Shown piece by piece: positions 42,411 through 52,548 of a stretch of DNA of 64,000 nt (positions within the stretch are counted from its first letter, which is position 1; each line of letters starts with the position of its first letter). Under the pieces are notes generated by a model that had not been told where the DNA came from, did no database searches, and worked only from the letters and a program-made list of their open reading frames with translations. Made by a program: the position numbers and the translations under genes. The stretch comes from Parafrankia sp. EUN1f (GTDB lineage: Bacteria > Actinomycetota > Actinomycetes > Frankiales > Frankiaceae), in contig NZ_ADGX01000009.1 of the NCBI RefSeq assembly GCF_000177675.1, positions 36,525 through 100,524 of the forward strand, read 5' to 3'.

Positions 42411-43794
42411 CTACGCCGGGCGTGGCAATGCCGGCGCAGTGATGGTGACGGGCTGGCCCGTCGCGAGCGAGTGGTTGGCGGCGATGCCGACGGAGATCGC
42501 GCGGACGCCGTCGGCGAACGCGGCGGGCCGGCCGAGAGGGTCACGCCTGGCCGGTACCCGGTGGAAAAGGTGCTGCAGAAGGTAGGCGTCACCGCCACCG
42601 TGCCCGCCGATGCCGGCCGGGATCGGTTCCTCCTCGGCCTTCTCCCAGTGGCGCTGCACGATCAGCCGGCGGCCCACCGGCCGCGCCGCGCTGCCGGTGT
42701 CGACCTCGACCGCGCTCGGGTCGAGCACGGCGTGGCCGTCCGCGTCGAGGACGACGGCCCCGCGCTCCACGACCTCCAGCTCGGCGCGGCCCTCGGTGCC
42801 GTTGACGGAGACGCGGTAGCCCTCCCAGGGGCTGTGCGCGTTGAGCGCGTAGCTCAGGCTGGCACCCGAGTCGTAGTCGACGACGAGGGCGAGGTTGTCC
42901 TCGATCGTGATGCCCTCGTCGAAGACGTCGCGGTCGCGCAGGTAGCCGTCGTTGCGCTCGGCGTCGAGGTAGAGCGCCCGCAGCCGGCTGTCCCGGGTGA
43001 GGTCCAGGGCGAACGGGTCGCCCACCGCACCGGTGCCGAGCGGTGGCCGCGGCCCGAGCCCGTGGTCGCGTGCGTTGGCCGCCCCGTAGAAGCGCAGGCC
43101 CCCGGAGGCGTAGACGCGGGTGGGTGCCGCGCCGATCCACCAGTTCACCAGGTCGAAGTGGTGCGAGGACTTGTGGACGAGCAGCCCGCCGGAGTTCTCC
43201 TTGTACCGGTGCCAGCGGCGGAAGTAGTCGGCACCGTGCACCGTGTCGAGCAGCCATTCGAAGTGCACACTGGTGACCCGGCCGATGCGGCCGGAGGCGA
43301 TGACGGCTCGCAGCGCGCTGTTGCGCGGGCTGTACCGGTAGTTGAAGGTCGTCACGACGTCGCGGCCCGAGTGGTCGATCGCCTCGGCGATGCGGTCGAT
43401 GCCGGCCTGGTCGATGGTGATCGGCTTCTCGACGACGACGTCCGCGCCGGCGAGCAGGACGCGTGAGATCACCTCGGCGTGGGTGTGGTCGGGGGTCGTC
43501 ACGATGACCCGTCCGACCTGTCCCTCGACGATCATCCGCTGGACGTCGTGCGGGGCGGCGGCCAGGTCGTAGCGGGCCGGCGGGCGCCCGCCGCGGGCGC
43601 CCGCCGCGGGCGCGGGTCGCGGCCCGGCAGTGGTCGACGTAGTAGTCGATGCGGGTGGGATTGGTGTCCGCCAGCGCGACCAGCTCGGCGACGTCGGCGT
43701 GCGGTCCCATGATCGCGTCGATGTACATCTGCGCGCGGTGCCCGGTGCCGATGACGGCGTAGCGCTCGCGGGTCCGCTGGGCAGGTGCGGTCAT
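42411..43794 (-). pseudogene. Gfo/Idh/MocA oxidoreductase, frameshifted by a 13-bp tandem duplication
   Basis: The N-terminal part (MTAPAQRTRERYAVIGTGHR, VALADTNPTRIDYYVDHCRAATRARGGR) is read from 43794. The remaining ~390 residues (MIVEGQVGRVIVTTPDHTHAEV, DVVVEKPITID, LLVHKSSHHFDLVNWWIGA) lie in another frame. Removing one copy of the duplicated GC-rich 13-mer at 43582-43607 restores one continuous frame through RGGRPPARYDLAAAPHDVQR into MIVEG. The ancestral enzyme would be a ~456-aa sugar oxidoreductase. The lesion could be real or phase-variable, or an assembly error in a GC repeat. Confidence 0.75.
43582..43607. repeat. Perfect 13-bp tandem duplication causing a frameshift
   Basis: GGGCGCCCGCCGC occurs twice back to back (43582-43594 and 43595-43607) inside the Gfo/Idh gene. 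Since 13 is not a multiple of 3, the duplication shifts the frame; one copy restores it. Confidence 0.85.
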
Positions 43795-43865
43795 CGGGGC
43801 TCCTCCTGCTCGGCTTGGCGCCGCCGGCGCACGACCTCGCTGGACGTGCGCCGGCGGCCGGGGGA

Positions 43866-44237
43866 CTACTTGGCGTTCCTGACCTCGGTCGTGAGGTCGG
43901 AGATGAAGTTCTTCGCGGCGTCCGCCGGGGTCGTCTGCTTGAACAGCACCTGCTCGGTGTAGCGCGACACCAGGCTCTCGATGGCGCTGCCGCCGGGGGG
44001 AGTGACCGGCTCGGCGTCGCCGGGCTTCACCCGGTCGAGGTACTCGACGACGGCCTTGTTGGTCTCACCGAGCTTGGGGGTGATGTACTCGCGGATCCGC
44101 TCGTTGGCCGGCACGCCGCGCTCGGTCTGCTGGATGTCGGCGGCCTCCTCGCTCGCGGCCAGCCACCCCGGGATCCCGCCCGTGCCCGTGCCGGAGGATC
44201 TGGGCTCGCCCGTGCCTGTGCCCACGTCTGCGCCCAT
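43866..44237 (-). pseudogene. C-terminal fragment of a sugar ABC transporter substrate-binding protein
   Basis: From LAASEEAADIQQTERGVPANERIREYITPKLG to YTEQVLFKQTTPADAAKNFISDL this is the C-terminal ~100 residues of a family 1 extracellular solute-binding protein (normally ~430 aa). There is no signal peptide or lipobox. The first ~25 residues of the ORF (Gly/Thr-rich) are junction sequence overlapping the TauE-like fragment. A deletion has removed the rest of the binding protein. It would have delivered a sugar or oligosaccharide to the transporter whose ATPase fragment lies at 49901. Confidence 0.75.
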
Positions 44238-44605
44238 CGCCGCAGCGGATCACGCACCAGGATCAGCACGGAGCCGAAGGCGACGCACCACGGCACGACG
44301 GCCTCGAACGCCGACGCCGGGGTGCACAACAACAGGGCCGCGCCGAGCCCACCCCCCACACCGGCGATGGCGATCAACGGCAGCAGGCGGTCACGCTGGC
44401 CGCGCAGCTCCACGCGGGAGCCGGCCGCGATCCCCAGCGTGTTGGAGAACAATGCCATCGTGTTCGTGATGTTCGCCGTCACCGGGGACAGCGTTATGGC
44501 GAGCAGCGCCGGGTAGCTGATCAGCGAGGCCAGGCCGGCGATCGATCCGGCGAGGCCCGCGCCGACACCGGCGGCGACCAACAGCAGGCCTGAGTCAAGC
44601 GCCAT
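44027..44605 (-). pseudogene. TauE/SafE-family permease, N-terminal fragment
   Basis: MALDSGLLLVAAGVGAGLAGSIAGLASLISYPALL and LPLIAIAGVGGGLGAALLL are the first transmembrane helices of a TauE/SafE (DUF81) anion exporter, usually ~250 aa with 7-8 helices. After VLILVRDPLRRW (near 44250) the frame becomes Arg/Pro/Ser junk antisense-like to the ABC binding-protein fragment. The 3' half is therefore lost at a deletion junction around 44190-44240. There is no clear ribosome-binding site at ATG 44605. Confidence 0.7.
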
Positions 44606-44609
44606 GGGC

Positions 44610-45542
44610 TCAGTCGAACGAGAGCGTTCCGTCGACCCGGCGCGGGATCCGACAGGGGTTACCGTCACCGACCGGCGCGGGCAGCAGTTCCCGCGGGGCG
44701 TTCTGGTAGGCGACCGGGCGCAGGAAACGCTCGATCGCCAGCGATCCGACGGAGGTGGCGCGCGGGTCCGACGTCGCCGGGAACGGCCCGCCGTGGACCA
44801 TCGCGTGGCCGACCTCCACCCCGGTGGGCCAGCCGTCGAACACGATCCGCCCGGCCCGGCGCTCCAGCACCGGCAGCAGCCGGCGGACGTCGTCGAGGTC
44901 GGTGGGCCCCGCGTGCACGGTCGCGGTCAGCTGGCCTTCGACGGCACGCAGGACGTCGCCGAGACGCCGGCGGCGGTGTCGCCGCCGGCCACCGAGAAAC
45001 GCCAGCGGGAAGTTGCTCGCGCCGAACACCGCCACCGGCCCCAGCGGGATCTGCCGCTGGCGCAGGTCGGGGCGCGGCACGGGCTGGCGTTCGGGCAGCG
45101 CCAGGTCGATGCGGGCCCCGTGCCAGCTGCCCTCCCGCACGACGTCCGCGAACAGCCGCAGCTGCCCGGTGGTTCGGGCGACCTCACCGGTCAGCCGCGC
45201 GTGGGGGAGTCCCGTCTCCTGGCCGGCCCGGTCGACCAGCGCGTCGGCCAGGTCGGCCAGGTTGTCGGCGATGCGCTCGAGGAAGCGGGCCCGTCGGGCC
45301 GGCGCCACGGCCCGGTAGGCGTCGAACGCCTCCTCGGCGAGTGCGCAGGCCCTGCTCACCTGCGCGGACCCGGCCTGGCGGTACGCAGGCGCCAGTACCC
45401 GGCCGGTGCGCGGATCCGCCGAGTGGGTCTCCGCACCGGTGCCGGGAACGCGCGTCGCACCGACGAACAGATGCCCGGTCAGCGCGGCCGCGTGCGGGGC
45501 AGGCAGGTCCGACCGGTCCGACCGGTCGGTGGCGGTGGTCAT
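44610..45542 (-). pseudogene. Aldehyde dehydrogenase (2-oxoglutarate semialdehyde/NADP type), internally deleted
   Basis: The N-terminal third (HLFVGATRVPGTGAETHSADPRTG, FLERIADNLADLADALVDRAGQETGLP, PLGPVAVFGASNFPLAF) and the C-terminal third (EGQLTATVHAGPTDLDDVRRLLPVLERRAGRIVFDGWPTGVEV) are of the 2,5-dioxovalerate/2-oxoglutarate-semialdehyde dehydrogenase family. A T insertion after LAF shifts the frame (SVAGGDTAAG continues in another frame near 45000). About 190 residues holding the catalytic Cys and Glu are missing. It would have followed KdgD in the oxidative uronate route. ATG 45542 overlaps the isomerase stop. Confidence 0.75.
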
Positions 45543-46514
45543 AGGTCTCCCTCCGTGCCGTCGATGTCCTGGTCCTCGACGACGAGGTCGGCAACGTGGT
45601 CGGCGAAGCGTCGGGCTGTCAGGTCGACGGCCTGGGGACCGGGCCTCGACCACAGCTGCGCGTTGAAGATCTCCACTTCGATGTCGCCGGTGTAGCCGGC
45701 GGCGTCGTCCAGCGCGCGCAGCCGGCGGAAGTCGATGTGGCCGTCGCCCACCATCCCGCGGGCCGCCACGGTGTCGGCCGGCAGCGGCGTGATCCAGTCG
45801 GCGACCTGGAAGCTCGCGATCCGCCCGGTGGCCCGGGCGATCTGCGCGTCGAGATCCGGATCCCACCAGACGTGGTAGGTGTCGATGACGACGCCGACCG
45901 CGGCCGGGGCGAAGCCCTCGGCGATGTCGAGGGCCTGGCCCAGTGTCGACACCACACCGCGGTCGGCGCAGTAGATCGGGTTCATCGGCTCCAGCGCCAG
46001 CCGGACACCGCGCTCCACCGCGTGTGGGGCGAGGTCGTGCAGCGCCTCGACCACCCGCTGGCGGGCGGTGAGCAGGTCCCGCGATCCTGCCGGCAGGCCG
46101 CCGACGACCAGCACAAGGCAGGGTGCGTCCAGCGAGGCGGCCTCGTCGATCGCCCGGCGGTTGTCGTCCAGCGCCGCGACCCGGGCCGGGGGCCATGGTG
46201 AAGAAGCCGCCGCGGCACAGCGATGACACCCGCAGCCCCGCCTCCCGGATGAGCCGGGCGCCCCGGTCGACCCCGAGGTCGTGCAGCGGCTCGCGCCAGA
46301 CCCCGATCGATCCGATGCCGGCCCGGACGCATTCGTCGACCACCTCGGGGAGGGTGAGGCGGTCGACGGTCTTCTGGTTGAGGGAGAGCCGGTTGTGGCG
46401 TCGCCGTGGCCGGTCGGTCCGGCCCTGACCGTCCGGCCCGGCATGCCCGACCGGGTCGGACGTGCGGGCCGGGCCGTCGTCCGCCGTGGCCTCTGTCGTC
46501 GCTGACAGCTTCAT
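45539..46514 (-). pseudogene. Sugar phosphate isomerase/epimerase (TIM barrel) with a one-base frameshift
   Basis: The N-terminal part reads MKLSATTEATADD and RLSLNQKTVDRLTLPEVVDECVRAGIGSIGVWREPL from 46514. After GGFFTMA the frame must change to ARVAALDDNRRAIDEAASLDAPCLVL, continuing through ALEPMNPIYC and GDGHIDFRRLRA to 45539. The shift falls on a run of five G (46188-46192); four would restore the frame. Joined, the product would be ~325 aa of the xylose-isomerase-like family. A LacI-type operator sits 15 nt upstream of the ATG. It could be a true mutation or a homopolymer error. Confidence 0.75.
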
Positions 46515-46528
46515 CACCCGTCCAGATC

Positions 46529-46542
46529 GGAAAACGCTTTCC
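46529..46542. promoter_or_regulatory. LacI-type operator (GGAAAACGCTTTCC)
   Basis: This 14-bp near-palindrome is identical to the site at 48029-48042. It lies just upstream of the minus-strand isomerase/aldehyde dehydrogenase unit, between it and the lacI gene at 46714. Confidence 0.8.
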
Positions 46543-46713
46543 AATCACGGTAGAGTGCAGGTGGCCGTCTGGCAACAGCTGCGTGGTCGTCCGCAGGTAG
46601 GGAAATGTGGGCGATGCCGGCGGGCCGGCCGTACCCTTGGGGTGCTTGCCGACGGGGGTGAGCAGGCCCGCGCTGGACAATGGCCGCGGTGACGCGGCCG
46701 CAGCAGGCGGCCT

Positions 46714-47799
46714 GTGCTGGCATCGGTGAACGAATGGACGAGCGTGAGAGGGCAAGCGCAGGACAACAGGCAGTCGGGTTCGGCAACCCTGCAGGAGGTC
46801 GCGCGGGCCGCCGGGGTGTCCCTGGCCACGGCCTCGCGGGCGTTCAACGGCAGCGCCACCCGCACGGTGCGCCCGGACCTGCGTGAGCGCGTCCTCGCGG
46901 CCGCCACGGCGCTGAACTACACACCCAACGCCAACGCGCAGGCGATGGCGCGCGGCACCACCAACCTGGTGGGGCTGGTCGTGCACGACATCGCCGACCC
47001 GTTCTTCTCCGCCATCGCCGCCGGCGTCATGCGTGCCGCCGACGAGCACGGCCTCATCGTCACCATGGGCAGCACCCAGCGCGACCCGGCCCGGGAGGTC
47101 GAGTACGTCGCGGCGCTGCGCCAGCAGCGGGCCCGGGTGCTCATCCTCGCCGGCAGCCGGTTCGCCGACGGGGAGACGTCCGAGCGGCTCGGGGTCGAGG
47201 TGGCGGCGTTCCAGGCGGCCGGCGGCCAGGTCGCGGCGATCAGCCAGCAGAAGCTGCCGGTCAACACCGTGGTGGTCGGCAACCGGTCCGGCGCGGCCGG
47301 TCTCGCGACCACCCTGCACGGTCTCGGGTACCGCAGCTTCGCCGTCCTCGCGGGCCCGCCCGAGCTGCTGACGGCCCGGGACAGGCTCGCCGGCTTCCGT
47401 GCCGGCCTGGCCAAGGTGGGCGCCGAGCTGCCGGCCGGCCGGGTGGTGGCCGGTGAGTTCACCCGCGACGGCGGCTACGCGGCGATGTCCGAGCTGCTGC
47501 ACCGTGGCACCGACGCCACCTGCGTCTTCGCGGTCAACGACGTGATGGCGGTGGGTGCCATGGCCGCGTTGCGCGACCACGGGGTCCGCCTGCCGGAGGA
47601 GATGGCCGTGGCCGGGTTCGATGACATCGTCACGTTGCGCGATGTCACGCCGGCGCTGACGACGGTCCGTGTCCCGCTGGAGGATCTCGGCGTCTGGGCG
47701 TTGCGCCTGGCGGTCCAGCCACCCGCGGACAAGCCCCGCACGCAGCGGATCCGAGGCGAGGTCGTCATCCGCGAGAGCACTCCCGACCGCTCCTCCTGA
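46714..47799 (+). CDS. LacI-family regulator of the uronate/pectin-type regulon (proposed)
   Basis: The repressor of about 361 aa has an HTH (ATLQEVARAAGVSLATASRAFNG), a hinge (LNYTPNANAQAMARGTT) and a sugar-binding core (LVGLVVHDIADPFFSAIAAGV, MAVAGFDDIVTLRDVTPALTTVRVPLEDLG). Starts at GTG 46714, 46726 or 46744 are all possible; none has a strong ribosome site. Identical operators lie on both sides of it (46529 and 48029), so it probably represses both the isomerase unit and the downstream Gfo/Idh unit. The inducer is unknown; the island suggests a galacturonate-derived acid. Confidence 0.85.
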   Translation: MLASVNEWTSVRGQAQDNRQSGSATLQEVARAAGVSLATASRAFNGSATRTVRPDLRERVLAAATALNYTPNANAQAMARGTTNLVGLVVHDIADPFFSAIAAGVMRAADEHGLIVTMGSTQRDPAREVEYVAALRQQRARVLILAGSRFADGETSERLGVEVAAFQAAGGQVAAISQQKLPVNTVVVGNRSGAAGLATTLHGLGYRSFAVLAGPPELLTARDRLAGFRAGLAKVGAELPAGRVVAGEFTRDGGYAAMSELLHRGTDATCVFAVNDVMAVGAMAALRDHGVRLPEEMAVAGFDDIVTLRDVTPALTTVRVPLEDLGVWALRLAVQPPADKPRTQRIRGEVVIRESTPDRSS

Positions 47800-47841
47800 G
47801 CCGTCGGCGGGCTGCCGGGGCGTGGAGCCCTGGCGATCCGC

Positions 47842-47889
47842 AGGAAGTGAGGATCCTGGTCGTCCGAACGACCGGAATCCTCCACTCTT
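47842..47889. repeat. Dispersed hairpin repeat, copy D
   Basis: AGGAAGTGAGGATCCTGGTCGT pairs imperfectly with AACGACCGG-AATCCTCCACTCTT around a 3-nt loop. The outer GAAGTGAGGAT and inner GGTCGT/AACGACC blocks match copies A-C. It lies 42 nt past the lacI stop. Confidence 0.8.
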
Positions 47890-48028
47890 CGGCCTCGCCC
47901 CACCGGTCCCGGAGTGCCTCGGAGTGCCGTGAGGGCGCCGCGGGGGCGCCGCCGATTCCCGGCCGTCATCGGTGGCCCGGTCCTGATCGATCCTTGCGCG
48001 CCGCGCGCGCACCAAAGTACAGTTTTTG

Positions 48029-48042
48029 GGAAAACGCTTTCC
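48029..48042. promoter_or_regulatory. LacI-type operator (GGAAAACGCTTTCC)
   Basis: This exact copy of the site at 46529 is placed 31 nt before the Gfo/Idh ATG, inside an AT-rich promoter patch (AAAGTACAGTTTTTGG). Confidence 0.8.
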
Positions 48043-48073
48043 AACTAATTTCGGAGTCTCCCGAGGAGGCCAG

Positions 48074-49225
48074 ATGACTCACAGCACGTTTGGTGTGGTG
48101 ATGAACGGCGTCACGGGCCGGATGGGGTACCGCCAGCATCTGGTCCGCTCGATCCTCGCCATCCGCGATCAGGGGGGTGTCGAGCTGGCCGACGGCAGCC
48201 GCGTCGTCCTCGAACCGATCCTGGTCGGGCGGGACGCGGCGAAACTCGAGCGCATCGCCGCCCAGCACGGCCTCGACCGGTGGACGACCCGCCTCGACGA
48301 GGCGCTCGACGATCCCGCGGCCGGCATCTACTTCGACGCGCAGGTGACCAGCGCCCGTGAGGCGGCCATCAAGGCGGCGATCGCGGCCGGCAAGCACATC
48401 TACACCGAGAAGCCGGTGGCCGAATCCGGCGAGGGCGCGCTCGGCCTGGCCCGCGCGGCACGTGACGCCGGGGTGCGCAGCGGCGTCGTCCACGACAAGC
48501 TCTACCTGCCCGGCATCCGCAAGCTCCGCCGCCTGGTCGACAGCGGCTTCTTCGGCCGGATCCTGTCGGTGCGCGGCGAGTTCGGCTACTGGGTCTTCGA
48601 GGGTGACTGGCAGTCCACGCAGCGGCCGAGCTGGAACTACCGGGCCGAGGACGGCGGCGGCCTGGTGGTGGACATGTTCTGCCACTGGAACTACGTCCTG
48701 GAGAACCTGTTCGGCCGGGTCGAGGCGGTGACGGCCCGCACCGCCACCCACATCCCGCAGCGGTTCCGCGAGGACGGCAGCACCTACACCGCGACCGCCG
48801 ACGACGCCGCCTACGGAATCTTCGAGCTCACCGGCGGCATCATCGCCCAGATCAACTCCTCCTGGTGCGTCCGGGTCAACCGGGACGAGCTGGTCGAGTT
48901 CCAGGTGGACGGCACCGAGGGCAGCGCGGTCGCGGGGCTGTTCGGGTGCCGGGTGCAGCATCGGGCGAACACTCCACGCGCCGTCTGGGACCCCGACCGC
49001 CCGGTCGCCGAGCGGTTCCGGGACCAGTGGCTCGACGTCCCCGACAACGGGCAGATCGACAACGGCTTCAAGGTGCAGTGGGAGGAGTTCGTCCGGCATG
49101 TCGTCGACGGGGCCGGGCACCCGTACGACTTCCTCTCCGGGGCCCGCGGGATCCAGCTCGCCGAGGCCGGCCTGCGCTCGTCGGCGTCGGGGCAGCGCGT
49201 CGCGCTGGCGGAGCTCACGCCGTGA
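48074..49225 (+). CDS. Gfo/Idh/MocA-family oxidoreductase
   Basis: This intact 383-aa protein has VVMNGVTGRMGYRQHL at the Rossmann start, the EKPVAE active-site lysine region in GKHIYTEKPVAESGEG, and VVHDKLYLPGIRKL in the C-domain. The family oxidises or epimerises sugars and sugar acids with NAD(P). ATG 48074 follows GAGGAGG. A LacI operator lies just upstream, and the next gene (DUF993) is coupled through a GTGA overlap. This pair is a common arrangement in sugar-acid clusters. The substrate is unknown. Confidence 0.88.
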   Translation: MTHSTFGVVMNGVTGRMGYRQHLVRSILAIRDQGGVELADGSRVVLEPILVGRDAAKLERIAAQHGLDRWTTRLDEALDDPAAGIYFDAQVTSAREAAIKAAIAAGKHIYTEKPVAESGEGALGLARAARDAGVRSGVVHDKLYLPGIRKLRRLVDSGFFGRILSVRGEFGYWVFEGDWQSTQRPSWNYRAEDGGGLVVDMFCHWNYVLENLFGRVEAVTARTATHIPQRFREDGSTYTATADDAAYGIFELTGGIIAQINSSWCVRVNRDELVEFQVDGTEGSAVAGLFGCRVQHRANTPRAVWDPDRPVAERFRDQWLDVPDNGQIDNGFKVQWEEFVRHVVDGAGHPYDFLSGARGIQLAEAGLRSSASGQRVALAELTP

Positions 49226-49900
49226 GCACGGTGATCGGGCTCCCGCGGCCGGACGGGACGACGGAGCGGCGCGTGCTGCGCGAGCCGGTCGCCTGGCCCA
49301 GACCGGCGGCCCCGCCGACGAGCCGGACGGCCTACGCCGCGGCGCACGTCGTCGCCGACCCGCTGGGCGACAACGCCCCGGGCGCCCCCGCCGTCGTGGA
49401 CTGGGATGCGACGATGGCCTTCCGCCGGCACCTGTGGTCCTACGGCCTGGGCGTGGCCGAGGCCATGGACACCGCGCAGCGTGGCATGGGCCTGGACTGG
49501 GATGCCACCCGCACGCTCATCCACCGCGGCGCCGCCGAGGCGCGGGCCGCCGGCGGCCGCATCGCCGCCGGCGCGGGCACCGATCACGCGTCGGCTGACC
49601 TGCCCGGGCTCCCGGCGGTGATCGCGGCGTACGAGGAGCAGGTCGCCGTGGTCGAGGACGCCGGCGCCACCGTCATCCTGATGGCCAGCCGTCAGCTCGC
49701 CCGACTGGCCCGTGGGCCGGAGGAATACCACAAGGTCTACAGCCGGGTCCTGGAACAGACCACCGCACCGGTGATCCTGCACTGGCTGGGCCCGATGTTC
49801 GACCCGGCGCTCGAGGGCTACTGGGGCTCACCGGACCTCAGCCGGGCGACCGCCTCGTTCGTCGACCTGGTGCGCGACCACGCCGGCGCAATCGACGGGG

Positions 49901-50608
<708 letters not shown>

Positions 50609-50749
50609 TGCGTGGTCACACCCTCCACCGGCAGGAACGTGCCGGACGATCCGAGTGAGGTGGGTATACCGGGCGCAGCTCGTGCGCTCCGGTTGGTTCA
50701 GCCAAGATAAGACGGCCACATCAGAAGGTCAATAATTTCCGGCGAAACC

Positions 50750-50763
50750 GTAAAGCGCTTTCC
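50750..50763. promoter_or_regulatory. LacI-type operator (GTAAAGCGCTTTCC)
   Basis: The perfect core palindrome AAAGCGCTTT is close to the 46529/48029 sites. It is located between the pectate lyase 3' end and the ATPase start, on the upstream side of the ATPase. Confidence 0.6.
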
Positions 50764-50873
50764 GAGATTGCGGCCGGAGCCCGGCCGGAAAGGCCCGGGG
50801 GCCGTCGCATCGTGCCAACGGCCCCCGGGCTGGTGATCTGCTGTCGATCCCGTGTGGATGAGGATCTGACGGC

Positions 50874-52427
50874 TCAGGCGTAGGTCTCGAACTCCGCGAC
50901 CTTCGGCGTGCTGGAGGAGCTGGTGATCTTGAAGGTGATCTTCTTGAGGGACGTCGAGGTGAAGGAGATGACACCAGCACCTGTGCCGGACTTCAGCACG
51001 GCCCCGGTGTCGCCGTTGATGACCTGCCAGGAGCCGATGGCGCCGGTGGAGCCGGCCAGCTCACGGATGTTGATCGCTGACACCGACCTGGTGGAGCTCC
51101 ACTTGATCGAGATCTCGCCGGTCGAGCCGGTCGGCGACCAGTAGGTGGTCAGGTCGCCGTCACGCACGTTGCCGTAGCTCGTCCCGCTGGCCTTGCTGGA
51201 GCCGTCCGAGTCGCCGGAGAGGCTGAGGTTCGTCCCAGAAGGCGTGGTCGGCGACGTGGTGGGGGAGGTGGTCGGCGACGTCGTGGGCGAGGTGGTGGGG
51301 GACGTCGTCGGGGTCGTCACCGAGCAGCTGCCGCTCGAGACCTGCAGGCCGGTGTTGGCGCCGGCGGTCTGGGCCACGACGGTCGGCACGCAGCTGGCGG
51401 CGTCGAGGGTGTAGGAGTAGGGAATGCTGACGGTGGTGTTGGAAACCGGATTCGGCCCGGCCGGGTTGGTGTCCGTTCCGGGGCTGCTCCAGGTCACGTT
51501 GTCGAAGATGTTGCCGCTGACCTGCCAGTAGCCGGCGAGGTCGGTGTAGAAGGTGCCGAGAACGTCCTTGGAGTCCTCGAAGTAGTTGTTGTCGACCTTG
51601 GCCTTGGCCCCAGCCCGGGAGTTGATACCGGACTCGTTGAGGCTGACATAGTGGTTGTTGTAGATGTGTGCGGTTCCGCCGCGTAGCAGCGGTGTGCGGG
51701 AGTCGATGTTCGTGTACTTGTTGTGGTGGAACGTGACGAACGAGCTGGTGAGGTCGGAGTCGCTGGAGCCGATCAGGCCACCGCGGCCCGAGTTGCTGAG
51801 CGTGCTGTACGAAAGGGTCACGTACTGGGTGTTGTCCTTCATGTCGAACAGGCCGTCGTAGCCGGCCGACTCGCCGCCCGAGGCGATGAGGCTCACGTGG
51901 TCGACCCAGACGTTGTGAACGTCGGTCTCCATGCCGATGGCGTCACCGCCGTTGGAGATCGGCGAGCCCGACTTCTTGACGTTCTGAACGGTCACGTTCT
52001 GAATGATGATGTTGCTCGACTCGCGGATGTGAATACCTAACTGGTCGAAGACGGCGCCGCTGCCGACTCCGACCAGGGTGACGTTGCTGATCTGCTTTAA
52101 CTCGATCTTATCGGCCGCGGTGTTGCAGCTCGAGCCGGACACCTGAGTGGTGTTCCCGTGGTTGATCGTGCCCTGGACCTGGATGATGATCGGGGTGCTG
52201 GCGCTGGCCCGGTTGCATAATGCCTGGTGGATCTGGGTGCCGGTGGTGGCAAGCACCGTCGCCCCGCCCGCGCCGCCGGTGGTTCCGCCGTTCTGGGCCG
52301 CGTAGCCGGTGACGCCGCCGGTCGCCGCCGCGGCCGGCCCGGAGACAGCGAGCACCGTGCCCGCGGCGGCCGCGACCGCCGACGTGGCCAGTGCCGCACC
52401 GAGTCGTATCTTCATCGTCTGTTTCAT
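50874..52427 (-). CDS. Secreted pectate lyase (PL1 family) with C-terminal F5/8C-like domain
   Basis: The 517-aa protein has a Sec signal peptide (MKIRLGAALATSAVAAAAGTVLA, cleavage near AAAATGG) and a right-handed beta-helix with VWVDHVSLIASGG, GLFDMKDNTQYVTLSYSTLSNSGRG and VTFHHNKYTNIDSRTPLLRGG (catalytic Arg), typical of PL1 polysaccharide lyase. It then has a TTSP repeat linker (PTTSPTTSP...) and a discoidin-like C-domain (NLSLSGDSDGSS, SIKWSSTRSVSAINIREL, KITFKITSSS). It cleaves polygalacturonate by beta-elimination outside the cell. ATG 52427 follows AGGTG. Operator-like palindromes lie upstream. It appears intact. Confidence 0.9.
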   Translation of the reverse strand: MKQTMKIRLGAALATSAVAAAAGTVLAVSGPAAAATGGVTGYAAQNGGTTGGAGGATVLATTGTQIHQALCNRASASTPIIIQVQGTINHGNTTQVSGSSCNTAADKIELKQISNVTLVGVGSGAVFDQLGIHIRESSNIIIQNVTVQNVKKSGSPISNGGDAIGMETDVHNVWVDHVSLIASGGESAGYDGLFDMKDNTQYVTLSYSTLSNSGRGGLIGSSDSDLTSSFVTFHHNKYTNIDSRTPLLRGGTAHIYNNHYVSLNESGINSRAGAKAKVDNNYFEDSKDVLGTFYTDLAGYWQVSGNIFDNVTWSSPGTDTNPAGPNPVSNTTVSIPYSYTLDAASCVPTVVAQTAGANTGLQVSSGSCSVTTPTTSPTTSPTTSPTTSPTTSPTTPSGTNLSLSGDSDGSSKASGTSYGNVRDGDLTTYWSPTGSTGEISIKWSSTRSVSAINIRELAGSTGAIGSWQVINGDTGAVLKSGTGAGVISFTSTSLKKITFKITSSSSTPKVAEFETYA

Positions 52428-52533
52428 TCTCGCCGCACCTTTCGCCTTCACTTCGTTCCTGGGAGCTTGTTTTCTCTTTCGTACGGCAGCGCAAAACAGG
52501 ACGGCAGCTGCCGTGGGTGAGGCCCGGGTACCT

Positions 52534-52548
52534 GGAAAACTATTTTCC
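52534..52548. promoter_or_regulatory. Palindrome GGAAAA-CTA-TTTTCC upstream of pectate lyase
   Basis: This perfect 6-bp-arm palindrome, flanked by CCCGGG on both sides, lies 107 nt before the pectate lyase ATG. It is similar to the LacI sites but with a 3-nt centre and AT-rich right arm. It is a candidate operator. Confidence 0.55.
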
